64,000 bases of DNA from Synaphobranchus kaupii (GCA_029718625.1 CM056376.1:90959675-91023674), one strand, 5' to 3'. Positions 36,180-48,804 are shown, numbered from the stretch's first letter. Notes: generated from the letters alone by a model not told the origin. A program made the numbers and translations.

Positions 36180-37852
36180 GAATCAACACATTAATATGTC
36201 TTGTCTAATAAATAGCAGTGAACTTTAAGGCTGGGGTTTCTGGAACATTAAACATCATTAGCTCATCTGGAAAAGCACAATTAATTTATATCTTTGTCAA
36301 CATGATACACTCGCAAAAAAATACACAGATGACTCGTGATGCATTTAAATTCAGTTTTGCCCTTTGACAATGGTTTCGGTTAAAATAAATAAGAACACGA
36401 TGTAAGACTACATGTATTGACGCAGAGTTACCAAAATTAAACTTTACAGTTTATTTATTTTCATGGCTTATTTTATCTTGTGCCACCTGTTCTATCTGTT
36501 TATCTGTTCTACTACTTTTATAATATTTCAGTGTTTTTGCACACACCTGACAAGGATCATTTCCCAGATACACTTGACTGGCGGGACTAAATAGGACACG
36601 TTCAGTCAGAAGTACGGTCTGTATGCACATAAAGTGCCATGATTTCCATATTCCTAGAGCGGTCCACTTATCAACAGACATGTTTAAACAGACCTGTTTA
36701 TAAATCCACATTCATGACTCATAAGATTGTATTGTATATAGCAGGCTACATTCAGACTTACAATGTAAATAGTGACCTTTTACAGGCTGTAACCTTGTCA
36801 AACCTCCAATAAACACCCTTTCATTTCTAATGTGCTTTGGACAGTCCGTTCAACCCTTTATGGTTGTACTCCTGAGAATGCGGCAGCACAATACAGGTTA
36901 GTTTCATTGGAAAAAAACATTATTGGTTCAGGTTTACTGAGAAGATGGAAATGGAATAGAGAACTTTTTGTGTAACAAAAAAGTAAATAGACTTATAATA
37001 GGTTTCCTCTTCTTTGATCCTGTTTCTAAATACCAAGTGACCATGTCATGTCATAAAACCTAGATAAAAACATGAAACAGTGCAGGTGTTTTAAACACAA
37101 ATAACACATATGAGGAAATACTGTCCATTCATGCAGCCATGCATTATTTTGAATAGCAGTTGACTGTTGCACACATTTTTTTTAAATTATCTTCCTGGCC
37201 TGACACTTGTGTGAAAAAACCAAGATGAAGATAATTTCCACAAAAACCAGGATCACACTTCAGGTTGCATTTCCGTTCTCACTGAAGAATGAAGATGGAA
37301 CAATGATATTAAACCCCAAAGGAGCTTTCACATTAAATAACTTCAAGCATGGTGATGATTTGCTGCATCCAAAACAGTGACTACCAGACACTAATACTAC
37401 TGCAGCTGAATGGCAGTATGGTGATATAATCATTATATTACATTAGTAAATAATATACCATATACCCTCTAGGGTACAATACATGCATTTCTGTATTAAA
37501 TTATTTAGATTCCTTGTGTTACAAATGAGTTATCAGCTCTCCAAACAAATTATTATTCTAATTATCAATGCAAACTATTAGCTTAATAACATCAGCCTGA
37601 TGCTTGTAAGTAGTCTGCATGTGAAACATATAAAATGAAGCAAATATTACATATGGAAATTATTATTATACTTTTCTGTACTAAAATATTAGTAATGAGT
37701 GAATATTATAATAGACTAATACTAAAGTAACAATTAATATGGTAACTTTAGGAATAAAGTACTAAATTGCTACTACATTTCTTGTTAATCTACTAAGTGT
37801 GGTTTTCCAAAACTCACTCAGTCCACTTTTAGTAAAAATCTAATTACGCACT
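36180..37852. other. Intergenic, nothing recognised
   Basis: AT-rich sequence with no supported exon or transposon terminus. Confidence 0.45.
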
Positions 37853-37854
37853 TA

Positions 37855-38710
37855 CAGTGGTGCTCGAAAGTATACATACCCCTTCAATTTTTGCACACTT
37901 TATTGTGTTGTAGATTTAATTTTAAATTGATAAAATTGCTATTTTTTCCCATCAATCTACACTCAATAACACATAATGACAAAGTGAAAACATTTTTAGA
38001 AATTTTAGCAAATGTATTAAAAATCAAAAACTGAAATCTCTCATGTACATAAGTATTGCTTTAATGTATTTTTAAAGTATCATATTTCATATTTGGTTGC
38101 ATATCCTTTGCATGCTGTTACTTCCTGAAGTCTGTGACCCATCAACATCAAAAGACACTCGATATCTTATTTTCAGGTACTGTTACAAGCAATACTATAA
38201 CCTCTCTGCATTTGAATGGATCTTTATGGGAGGTGGGACTAGATTTGGCTGTAAATTATGCTGGAACAGTATGGAATACATGGTTGGTAAAATGGCTCTA
38301 AGTCATCAAGGGTCTGAGGTATCAAACGAGCCTCAAACCATCACTCTGTTGCCAGATATGGAGTAGATGTGGATGGATCACTGCAAGGGTTGTTTCTCCT
38401 GACAAATTTTCCTATTGAACTCTATTGAAAACTAAGTCAGGAGAAGAAACCCTTCAAGTTATACATCCATATCTACTGTATTTCTGGCAGCAGAGTGATG
38501 GTTTAAGGATCCGTTCCCATAGAGATCCATTCAAATGCAGAGACGTTATAGTATCACTTGTAAGAGGACCAGAAAATAAAATATCAAGAGTCTTTTGATG
38601 TTGTTGGGTCACGGACATCAGGAAGCCATGACATGCAAAGGATATGTGACCAAATATTAACCCTTTTTACTCATCTTTACCCGGGGTGCCAATAATAGTG
38701 GAGGGCACTG
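37855..38710. mobile_element. Tc1/mariner-type foldback element with long hairpin arms
   Basis: Ends CAGTGGTGCTCGAAAG and the complement of CAGTGCCCTCCACTATTA, with TA on both sides (37853-37854 and 38711-38712). Inside, about 38086-38402 and 38427-38670 form an imperfect inverted repeat (ATATCCTTTGCATG, AACATCAAAAGAC, CTCTGCATTTGAATGGATCT and AACCATCACTCTG recur inverted). A segment of roughly 110 bp in the left arm has no partner. There is no transposase. Confidence 0.85.
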
Positions 38711-38712
38711 TA

Positions 38713-39014
38713 ACTACTGTCCACACAAATAGCACCTTTTAAACTTGAACTTATAGGATATATTGCACAAAAATATTGCGTACAACCGTGGTCTCCAACC
38801 CAAAACAAATTTACACTAATGTACGTTGTCAACTATTGTTTCTCCACCTGTTAAATTTTTGTGACAAATTCCCATAAATGACCATGCTGAAAACCATTCA
38901 GAATGGTGGAATTTAAACTTACGCCATAGTAGCAATGAACCGTGAAATATTCCAGTTATCTTTAGAAAAAAGGAAAAAGGAAAGGGGGGGTGTTTATTGT
39001 TTCAATGTAAAAGA

Positions 39015-39046
<32 letters not shown>

Positions 39047-40234
39047 CTTGCCAATATTGCTGTCATCTCTTGGGTCCTATCCAGTGTCCCTGGAAGCCTT
39101 GGTGAACAAAGGCACACAGAAATGGCATGCATGAACATCACATTGGTCATGGAAATTGGCATAAAATTATTTATGTGCTTAGCAGATACCTTTATATAGC
39201 TTTTTTGTAGTCTTACATGCTACCCATACAGGTTTATTTACTGAAGTTATTGAAGGCAGGTCAATCACCACATTCAGAGGTGCCACAGCAGTGCTGCCCC
39301 ATACTTATATGAAAGTAACATGTCTCATTCCTAAACCTGAGATTTAAAATACCCAGGACATATACCCTCCCCCTCCCCCCACCCCCCCCTCCCCTACTCA
39401 CACACATACACATACACACACACAACCCCCACCCCCTACCCCTTTTGTAAATGTGTAATTTTAACATCTTTGTTTATAGGTAAATGCATCTGCTCTTTTG
39501 TTTTATGGAAAAAATACTGACCAAAACAATGTAAGCCTTTTTGCTAAAATATCTTTGCCATTGCTTGTAATGACATGTGAATCTTGAATACTATGTTGTC
39601 AGTTCATACCCCACAGTTTCAGGTCTCCAAGAGGAGGACTGCGTACGTGTAAACAAAGTTTATAGTCGATTTGTTACACATGGTGACAGGGTAGAAACAC
39701 GGCACTGGTAGCATTTTACCCATTATGTATATTCTTTTCTGCAATGCATAGTGCTCCACCTGCTGGAAAGATTAATACATTACATAGTCATATAGACTGG
39801 AGATGAAGATACTGTATGTTAAGTGACATACTGTATGTGCAGCAAATAAAGCTGTAGCACGTATTTATATATGCACTAATGGCATATAATATGGAAACCG
39901 TCACCTTTCAATAATCGTGAAACTAATATAAAATTACAAGAAAAATATGTTAAAAAACATATATGCTATGTACTGTATGTAAAAAAAGTTATTATTATTT
40001 AAAAATATATTTTTAGGGCTTTCCCAGCTTTATTGTTCAGCACAGTGTAAACAGACAGGAAGGGTGGGGAGCGAGAGAGAGGGAGAGACATGCAACAATG
40101 GTTATGCAGCCGTATTCAAACCGCTGACATCGCGGCTCGCGATGAGCATGTGGACTGTGCCCTACAGGCTATGCCACGAGACACCCCCCGTATTATTATT
40201 ATTATTAGCATAGGCGGAGGGTGTGTAAGGCTAA
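38713..40234. other. Intergenic with simple repeats
   Basis: Holds a (CA)n run at about 39015-39045, a C-rich tract with CACA at about 39365-39445, and at 40030-40195 a GC-richer stretch that resembles a decayed tRNA-derived fish repeat (TTCAAACCGC could be a B-box remnant). The last is a weak call. Confidence 0.4.
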
Positions 40235-40490
40235 CCCAGCTAACAAAATTAGGTCCCCGGGACGTCCCCTGAATGTCTCAAATGATCATCAGGACGTCGC
40301 CTTGGTGTCTTTTTGTAGGGTTTTCTAAATGTTATGTGGACGTCACAGACATTCATTACATGAAGTTATATTGTAACCAGTAACAGACATTACAGGAACG
40401 TCCCTGAATTTCCCATGAATGTTATGAGCACAACCTCATATCATAACCGGATAGGGACGTTGCTTGAACGTCCCCGAAAAATTGGCTGGG
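40235..40490. mobile_element. MITE with CCCAGC termini (family E), complete
   Basis: 256 bp from CCCAGCTAACAAAATTAGG to the complement of CCCAGCCAATTTTTCGGGG. The interior repeats short GGACGT / GAACGTCCC motifs about every 50 bp. No coding capacity. No clear target duplication. Confidence 0.75.
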
Positions 40491-40776
40491 ACCAATGCCT
40501 ACCAGAAACGGACGATGACGTCTGTCGACAATGTGAGGCGCATTGGGGACCCCATTGGAGGATGGTGTCATTTCTCCGACCCCAATTAATGTGTGGACCG
40601 TGTTGCTCTAGCCAGGAATGCCCCAAAACCAGGGGATAAGCCGGGGAATCGATGAGAACAAACCGGATGTCCTCCGAATGATCCCTGAAAACCACACGCA
40701 TGCAAATCAGCCCCATCGTCTCCGTCGAGAGCCGTGATAAAACGGGGTTGAGTGAGGCGATGAACTGCCATTTTAA
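40491..40776 (-). pseudogene. Gypsy-type retrotransposon protease-region fragment
   Basis: Minus strand from 40770 reads MAVHRLTQPRFITALDG, then (after a deletion and frame change) FVLIDSPAYPLVLGHSWLEQ. It matches closely the plus-strand fragment at 60346-60622. This is the C-terminal part of the aspartic-protease region of Ty3/gypsy Pol. About 30 nt present in the other copy are missing. The homology ends at a TTAA (40773-40776). Confidence 0.8.
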
Positions 40777-40932
40777 GCTAATTAAACAAACTAATTAAAT
40801 GTTATATTGTAACCAAACAGTGACCTTCCTATGACTTTAATAACATCCTAGTAATGTTTTTAGGACATCCCTAGGGAACGTCACATCAATGACTTTGAAG
40901 GGACTAAAAGGGGACGTCCACTGTTTGCTGGG
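40777..40932. mobile_element. Family E MITE, right-end fragment
   Basis: Ends GGGGACGTCCACTGTTTGCTGGG, the complement of a CCCAGC terminus. It contains TTATATTGTAACC and GGGAACGTCAC motifs like those at 40235-40490. Confidence 0.6.
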
Positions 40933-41599
40933 AAGCTTTCCCCTGGCCGGACATAGCGATTAAAATAATGTAAGCTATTAAATACAAATGCTAGTGATAG
41001 AGGATTCGATGTCGATTTAGCTCACTCAATCCACTAGGCTACTGCTGTCATGGTTTCCTGCCTGTTCAGGTTCTGTTTTCAGGCGTTGCCTCTCGGGCCG
41101 CGAGAGGGCGCTCCCGTCTTAGTTCTCGTTCTCCAGGACTAATTTATTATTCCCTTCAGGTGCACTCTCTGCCATACTTAAGCTCCGTTAACTCGTTGTT
41201 CAGTGCTTTTTTGTCATTCTTGCACTCTAAGCCAGGTAACATGGTATAGGATTTCAGGCAACCACTTGTCCTTTTGAGTTTCAAAAGAACATGCGGGACT
41301 TGCCTGTAGAGTGTTAGAGAATTCAGTTCTTAGCTTTCTGTTTTTCACTTTGGTTTTCTTTTTTCTGTCTCGCTACTAGACAGTAACCTCGGCTTCACCT
41401 TGTTTCCGTTTGCCTTTTATTTTAGCTCTGTGATAGTCATTGAGCTAGAGGTAATTCTGTTCCTTTCTATTCTCTGCTCGAGTCTATGAGCTTCGCCCTG
41501 TTTTTCGGGTTGTTATTGGTTTGACTTATTCCGGGACTCTTTTTTTTAGCTTTTGTGTTATCACTGCTCACCGGTACTGCTCTGGGCAGGGCAGATCCC

Positions 41600-41835
41600 T
41601 TAATTCGGGTAAACGCCCCCGTCATGAGAAATGTGGATAGTCTGATGAAAAAGATGGTGTTAGTCTTCGACCATGACATTTCTGGTCAGGAGGCGACCAT
41701 GAGACTAACCCGTCTCCGCCAGGGCAATGATACGGCTTTTCTATCGTGTTTCGAGCACTGGCAGGGAAAGAGGGTGGTCTGAGGGTCCCCTGATGACGCT
41801 ATTCATTAATGCGTTGTCGGATCCCATTAAAGAAG
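41600..41835 (+). pseudogene. Gypsy-type gag fragment, N-terminal side
   Basis: Reads with interruptions as a gag-like sequence (a block containing RLRQGNDTAFLSCFEHW, a stop after RVV, then a frame ending ALSDPIKE). The ALSDPxKEAL type of motif is usual in fish gypsy Gag. The frame stops where the provirus begins and resumes at 53876 in the same phase once a single GAAG copy is counted. Confidence 0.7.
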
Positions 41836-43693
41836 TGTAAGACGGGAATTCACACCCCAGAGCACCTAAGAGAATAATACCGGGAAGCAACAATCTTTGT
41901 GATCTTTGAGAGTTATAAAGTCACACTTCTGGTGCCAGGATGTTTGCTGAGACCATTTGGCCTAAGGGTTACGGTGTCCGAGAATGTCCTAGGATTTTAT
42001 GGTCCTGGGAGAGACTTTAATCTGTTTGAAACTCCCGCGCTGGGAGAGACTTTGATCTGTTTAAAGCTCCCGCGCACGGACAATGCAAGACTGCCCCCAC
42101 CTGACGTCACTGAGGCATCCTTTCATCAAATAATGTCCACATAGCATGGTATAACAGTACAGACTGCTTTAGTCTTCAAAAAGCTTAAAACCCTTAAATT
42201 GTGATGAATATTTATGCTACATTGTACAGTATATACTGGAAATAGTCCTGACACTGGAACATACATTGTACACTCTTTTTCCAGAGGAACAACTATATAT
42301 TGTTCAGTTTCTCAGTGTTACATGAATAAATACACAAAGTTAATGTACCTGACTGAACAGGGAAAACTAGGGTATAATGTAATGTTCTTTAACAGGAATC
42401 CTGAGACTGTTTGTGGCATTAATATTAATCACATTTGAAAACTATGCAGAAATGGGATTCTCATGGCAACACGAACGTAGACCTATTCATGTTTGATATC
42501 ATTTTGATGGTCTTGGTGTGTGTGGTGCAATGGCATATATTTCCTACATGGTCAACATGGAGGAAATATATATTTCATAACTCAGGAGTAAACTACCACT
42601 GTGGAATTATACCACAGGAAACTCTTTCTTCCAAACCCCCCTTGAAGGAGGGACGAAAGGTGCAATATTAGCCTTCTGGCCAGTTTATGGTTTTACGATC
42701 AGCCACAGCCAGATCAAACACAGAGTTTGGGCTTATAGGCATGGGAAACAAGGAACTCAGGGAAGCTGTAATCAGACTCTCCCGCACACCTCACTCTGTG
42801 TATTGTGTGTAGTGAATTGCCAGGTATGATTTAATATTTTCCTATACTCTATTTTTAATATGTTGTGTTGTAATTTGTAACCATGATTTGATTATTTTTA
42901 AGTAAAGAACCTACCTGGTAAATTGTTAAACTTGATTTGTGTGGTTTCTTTGAAAAAGACATTCTATCTCTGTTAACACGGTAATGAGTTGATTGATTTC
43001 CTCAGTTTGGACTTCCCCCTCTGCTGGTCTAGGGAGATTGACTAGTTAAGCTTAATGTATCACGGTGTATTGCACCCGTAGAACTCTGTCTTAAGTTAGA
43101 TCATCTCCGCATGCCTTTTATACATGTTGAGAACGGATGTTGCCAATATTATCTTCTCGGGTCCCTGAGCCTTTAAGATAGGCTATACCTTATGAAGTGG
43201 TCTCCTCCGCAACCTCTGAGATAAATGGAGACATCTAGTCAGCCGTGAGTGGTGCACATAAACGGCCGTATGTAGCACTCGGTGGAACCGGCGCATCCAG
43301 TTCAGAGAACAGGCTCCAGAGTACGAGAGTATCTTAACAAATCAATTATAAATTATACCTTTTAAATTATATACTAATAATTAAATTGGAGTCAGATTTA
43401 TACGAGTATAGAATCAGCGTTAGTGGCTGACCGTTAATAGAATATACACAGGCTGCCTTTTTAGATAAGCTGGAGTCGGCCTGCAGACCAGACTAAAGCA
43501 GGAGACAAAGTGGTACTATTGTCTCTGACACGGGGTAGCTGATCCCACGAATTTAAAGAAGCAGTCTCATCCGGTTGTAATAACAGTAACATTTCAACAC
43601 TCTTACCTTTTCCCACAGCAACAGCGGAAAATATCACGCTTAAACCTTCGATCCGGGCTATTCCCTCATTGGTCTAGCTGCGAGGGATTTACA
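41836..43693 (+). repeat. Proviral LTR 1 (5')
   Basis: Starts TGTAAGACGGGAATTC and ends GCGAGGGATTTACA. Near its start is a 35-bp imperfect direct duplication (CTGGGAGAGACTTTAATCTG / CTGGGAGAGACTTTGATCTG, about 42005-42074). It contains three small open frames (81, 74 and 78 codons at 41899-42144, 42214-42438 and 42435-42671) of no recognised family. 1.86 kb is long for a retroviral LTR. Confidence 0.92.
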
Positions 43694-43695
43694 AA

Positions 43696-43713
43696 TGGTG
43701 ACCTCGACGTGAT
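43696..43713 (+). promoter_or_regulatory. Primer-binding site, tRNA-Trp type (copy 1)
   Basis: TGGTGACCTCGACGTGAT starts 2 nt after the LTR. It is complementary to the 3' end of vertebrate tRNA-Trp (...ATCACGTCGGGGTCACCA) at 17 of 18 positions. Confidence 0.8.
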
Positions 43714-45468
43714 TCCTGTTGCTGTTTCTGAAGTTTCAGTGAAAGATCCGAACGACGTGATTCCTCCGGCAGGAGGGTGTCTGCGTTTTCCTTTACCTCC
43801 TAATTTCTCCTGCACCGTTGTCTACAAAATTCCCTACAGTTTGGCGTAATTGACAGCATACTCCGAACAAGGGATTTTCTGGTCAGTGTAACTCCTGGTT
43901 CTTTATCCTTGGTGTGGTGAGTAACACAATTATTTTACGTAGTAGCATATACTAGGGAGAGTATTTGTTGTTTCACCATGTAGGCACTGTTTAGGGGATC
44001 GACATATCCCAGACAGGCCCTGGGACCGTAGAAACCGGGCGCATTCCAGACTACTACCCTTTAGGGGATTAATAAACAATGGAAAGCAGGGAAAGATAGG
44101 AGAACTGCATGTTTTTTCTAAATCTGTGTAATTGTGAGGTAGCAGCTCTCACTGTTATATCTATATCTATGTATGTGTATATATGTGCGTAGAGCTATAT
44201 ATCGATATATATATAATGTTGACTGTCATTCTAGGATGCAGAAGTTTTATATATTATAAGGTCATTATGACTGCAATAATTATAGAACCCTAGAATGGGT
44301 AAATGGAAGATGTGTGCTTCAGGGCTCAACTTAAAGGTTTGAGGATGTTTAAAAGAAAGTAAAAAGTTTGACATACTGTTAACATAGATTGTTGTTGTTA
44401 ACATAGGTTTGAGATATTACATAGAAGGTATGTTGATGCAAGGTACTGTTCTGTTGTTCCACCATACTGTGGGGGACGCAGAGGATCTTGTTCAGATACA
44501 GAGTGTAAATCTAAATCATGTGACAATGGCACATTAGGCACTGCTCTAAAATCCAGCAGGCCATGCTTTCAGAGGAAAGCAGATCTTTAAAGAACTGCAT
44601 AACATCTTTGCAGAAGTTAACAAATAGCACATAGGCTATTTTTATGTAAAAACAGAAGTCTTCCTTCTGTAGTACTTTTTGTGCCATATTGGTGTTTTTA
44701 TTTTGCTTTTAATTTGTGTTTAGAGATACATCTGTGATACCATAAAGTTAAAGTGCATAGTATAGATAAATAACTCTCAATCTATATAAATTGCCTGGGC
44801 ATGTCATTTAGGAAATGTTGGAATTCACCAATATACCTGCTGGTGTGCCAATTAAATTAACTGAGGTATGATTTTTAAATCACACGGATGTATTTTTGTG
44901 TAAATTTCTCTAGAGAAAAAAAAAAAACCTGTGCTAGAATGTTTGTCTGACGTCAATAGACCAGTCAGTGCTATAAAATGAACTAAGAGCCATCAGAGCT
45001 TTCACTTGCCTTAATTAGGGCCAGCATTTTCTGTTCCTGCAGGGAAGTGTTTATGACTACTAAGGAGATGTCTTTCTAGTCAGGGCTCCTAAATGGTTTT
45101 ACAGTTTGGGAGAATAGTTCTTCCGCAATTAAATAACTAACTAACTAACTAAATTAAAATAAATAAATAAATAAATAGAAGAAGAAGAAGCAATTTCTTC
45201 TTTAACTTTACTCCATATTTACCCCTTTCATTTAAAAGCTGAAGTAGGGTCATTTTTTAGCAAAGACTGGCTTATTGGTCTCTTTTGTCCATTTGTCTCT
45301 CTGTTTCTTTTCTTTCTATCTGTCTTGTGGAACATCTTTGTTCCATAAAAAGCAGTAACCTACATTCTTCAGAGAGTGTATGATGTTGTTAATAATCGAT
45401 AATCTAACCTGGCAATAATCATTTAACTATGCAGACAAATAACCCTGCATAGGTTTCTCTCCTTCTTC
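43714..45468 (+). other. Proviral leader region without gag/pol (copy 1)
   Basis: About 1.75 kb where gag and pol would be expected. It is AT-rich, full of stops in all frames, and has simple repeats near 44160-44215 (TATA-rich) and 45135-45190 (AACT, AAAT, GAA). A possible splice donor (GTG|GTGAGT) lies near 43918. Confidence 0.7.
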
Positions 45469-46880
45469 AGAGCTTTTGTCTGACGACCACAGTAGGCCGA
45501 CGGCTTTCGTTTGGACCAGGCGGAAGGAGGAACCTACTGCGTGGGGCGATGCGAGGCTAGTTTGGAGATTTTCACTAGCCCTCAGAACTGTATCTGGACG
45601 CTGCATCACTGCTTCAGTCTGACCACCTGCGGTTACCGCAAGCCCACGCAGTGCCCTAAAATCTACCCCCTCCCTCCTGGCGGCCTTATTAACAGAAATG
45701 TTAATATAACTGTTGCATGACATGAATCTTGTAATGGCACATGTGAATTAGAACATTTCAAACATCCTGTCAGCGTATGTAACACACTGTAATATAACTG
45801 ATGAAACGTATGCATTGTTATAGGCACAGCTCGATGATTTAGTCTCTGATTACAAAGTCAGACTCGCCGTTCAAATTCCACCCGTATGTTCAAAACGGGA
45901 CCTGTTTGGTGACGTTACAGGTCTTTTTGGCACAGGTAATTCCATTTCTAACACTTATCAAATAACCAAACAATCTCAGTATTCTGCATGGTTGGCAAAT
46001 CAGGGGGCCCACTGGTTTCCAACACTTCACTAACAGTAATAAAAACATCATTAAGGCAATTAGGTCTGAAGCGCAGGCGCTTCTCACCATCAGCCATTCA
46101 TTATTCAATCAGACCCGTACCATCGAGTGTGACTTAGCCTGCAGGACGTATACACAGGATTTGTTTACTGCTGCCAGACAGGAAATCTTGGACCTTCGTC
46201 TGAGTAAAACCCCTAGGCATGTATTAATGACCTCATTGAGACCTTATACCTGCACAGGTGAATTGCTTCAGAGAAGATGAGACTATACATTATTCTGAAT
46301 TGTTAACATTAATGATGTTTACTGAAACTGCGTGGTTAGGATGTATAGGGTTCTTTGTTTCCTTTCCTTTAATCCACCCAGACCAAGTGTATCCAAATTC
46401 CACTACCATATGCTCCATTGGCGTAGTAGTGAAGAATCAGGTCTTCAAATTAGATAATCTAACAGGGTACATTACCATGAGGGGCACTGAAACCATATTC
46501 ACCACCCGTACGTGTTGTCATGAGACCTCGAGTTATATAATTTGTACTTGTAATACTTGTAATCTTTTTCCCACAATGACACCAAGCTCATTAGTGTGCA
46601 GTCCTTACACGGCCACGCGGATGCAATCCAGGTCTCCCACACGCAATGGTGCGTCACCCGCTCAGCCCAAGACGCCTACACCTGGTGGGACTGGGTGTTC
46701 CGAGGGTGCGTCATCGCCAGCGCCCTCATCTTCACCTTCACCTTGGTCCAGTGTTGCTATTTCCGACACCTTATCCGCAACCTACACACTTCCACTCACG
46801 CTGCACTGGTTCTCAGCCCTCTCCAGCTGCCCCAAGGCCGGCCATGAGACCACAGGCACCAGCCAGGGTATTCCATGACC
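45469..46880 (+). pseudogene. Retroviral env-like region (copy 1), interrupted
   Basis: Env-like by position (between the leader and the polypurine tract) and by content: a Cys-rich, N-glycosylation-site-bearing segment after a strong acceptor (CTCCTTCTTCAG, 45457-45468), a second segment after another acceptor near 45822, and a C-terminal hydrophobic anchor at about 46690-46760 followed by a short Arg/His-containing tail. The frame is not continuous: stops lie near 45718 and after 46025, and the frame used at 46258-46590 differs from the one encoding the anchor. It could be a multi-exon or a decayed gene; I cannot tell which. Confidence 0.55.
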
Positions 46881-46914
46881 CCTTGGGACTGTGTTGTTCT
46901 TGTCCCACGGGGCC

Positions 46915-46926
46915 AGAGGGGGGAAC
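46915..46926 (+). promoter_or_regulatory. Polypurine tract (copy 1)
   Basis: AGAGGGGGGAAC directly precedes the second LTR, the expected place for plus-strand priming. Confidence 0.85.
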
Positions 46927-48784
46927 TGTAAGACGGGAATTCACACCCCAGAGCACCTAAGAGAATAATACCGGGAAGCAACAATCTTTGTGATCTTTGA
47001 GAGTTATAAAGTCACACTTCTGGTGCCAGGATGTTTGCTGAGACCATTTGGCCTAAGGGTTACGGTGTCCGAGAATGTCCTAGGATTTTATGGTCCTGGG
47101 AGAGACTTTAATCTGTTTGAAACTCCCGCGCTGGGAGAGACTTTGATCTGTTTAAAGCTCCCGCGCACGGACAATGCAAGACTGCCCCCACCTGACGTCA
47201 CTGAGGCATCCTTTCATCAAATAATGTCCACATAGCATGGTATAACAGTACAGACTGCTTTAGTCTTCAAAAAGCTTAAAACCCTTAAATTGTGATGAAT
47301 ATTTATGCTACATTGTACAGTATATACTGGAAATAGTCCTGACACTGGAACATACATTGTACACTCTTTTTCCAGAGGAACAACTATATATTGTTCAGTT
47401 TCTCAGTGTTACATGAATAAATACACAAAGTTAATGTACCTGACTGAACAGGGAAAACTAGGGTATAATGTAATGTTCTTTAACAGGAATCCTGAGACTG
47501 TTTGTGGCATTAATATTAATCACATTTGAAAACTATGCAGAAATGGGATTCTCATGGCAACACGAACGTAGACCTATTCATGTTTGATATCATTTTGATG
47601 GTCTTGGTGTGTGTGGTGCAATGGCATATATTTCCTACATGGTCAACATGGAGGAAATATATATTTCATAACTCAGGAGTAAACTACCACTGTGGAATTA
47701 TACCACAGGAAACTCTTTCTTCCAAACCCCCCTTGAAGGAGGGACGAAAGGTGCAATATTAGCCTTCTGGCCAGTTTATGGTTTTACGATCAGCCACAGC
47801 CAGATCAAACACAGAGTTTGGGCTTATAGGCATGGGAAACAAGGAACTCAGGGAAGCTGTAATCAGACTCTCCCGCACACCTCACTCTGTGTATTGTGTG
47901 TAGTGAATTGCCAGGTATGATTTAATATTTTCCTATACTCTATTTTTAATATGTTGTGTTGTAATTTGTAACCATGATTTGATTATTTTTAAGTAAAGAA
48001 CCTACCTGGTAAATTGTTAAACTTGATTTGTGTGGTTTCTTTGAAAAAGACATTCTATCTCTGTTAACACGGTAATGAGTTGATTGATTTCCTCAGTTTG
48101 GACTTCCCCCTCTGCTGGTCTAGGGAGATTGACTAGTTAAGCTTAATGTATCACGGTGTATTGCACCCGTAGAACTCTGTCTTAAGTTAGATCATCTCCG
48201 CATGCCTTTTATACATGTTGAGAACGGATGTTGCCAATATTATCTTCTCGGGTCCCTGAGCCTTTAAGATAGGCTATACCTTATGAAGTGGTCTCCTCCG
48301 CAACCTCTGAGATAAATGGAGACATCTAGTCAGCCGTGAGTGGTGCACATAAACGGCCGTATGTAGCACTCGGTGGAACCGGCGCATCCAGTTCAGAGAA
48401 CAGGCTCCAGAGTACGAGAGTATCTTAACAAATCAATTATAAATTATACCTTTTAAATTATATACTAATAATTAAATTGGAGTCAGATTTATACGAGTAT
48501 AGAATCAGCGTTAGTGGCTGACCGTTAATAGAATATACACAGGCTGCCTTTTTAGATAAGCTGGAGTCGGCCTGCAGACCAGACTAAAGCAGGAGACAAA
48601 GTGGTACTATTGTCTCTGACACGGGGTAGCTGATCCCACGAATTTAAAGAAGCAGTCTCATCCGGTTGTAATAACAGTAACATTTCAACACTCTTACCTT
48701 TTCCCACAGCAACAGCGGAAAATATCACGCTTAAACCTTCGATCCGGGCTATTCCCTCATTGGTCTAGCTGCGAGGGATTTACA
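46927..48784 (+). repeat. Proviral LTR 2 (shared, central)
   Basis: Same 1858 bp as LTR 1 offset by 5091. It serves as 3' LTR of the first unit and 5' LTR of the second. Confidence 0.92.
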
Positions 48785-48786
48785 AA

Positions 48787-48804
48787 TGGTGACCTCGACG
48801 TGAT
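48787..48804 (+). promoter_or_regulatory. Primer-binding site, tRNA-Trp type (copy 2)
   Basis: Identical to 43696-43713. Confidence 0.8.

Noticed and set aside
41899..42671. Three small open frames in the LTR as real genes
   Set aside because: They appear in all three LTR copies only because the LTR is triplicated; no independent coding evidence exists. Noted instead as a finding to test.
45427..45723. 98-codon minus-strand frame in the provirus, repeated at 50518-50814
   Set aside because: It is antisense to env-like sequence that has a splice acceptor on the plus strand.
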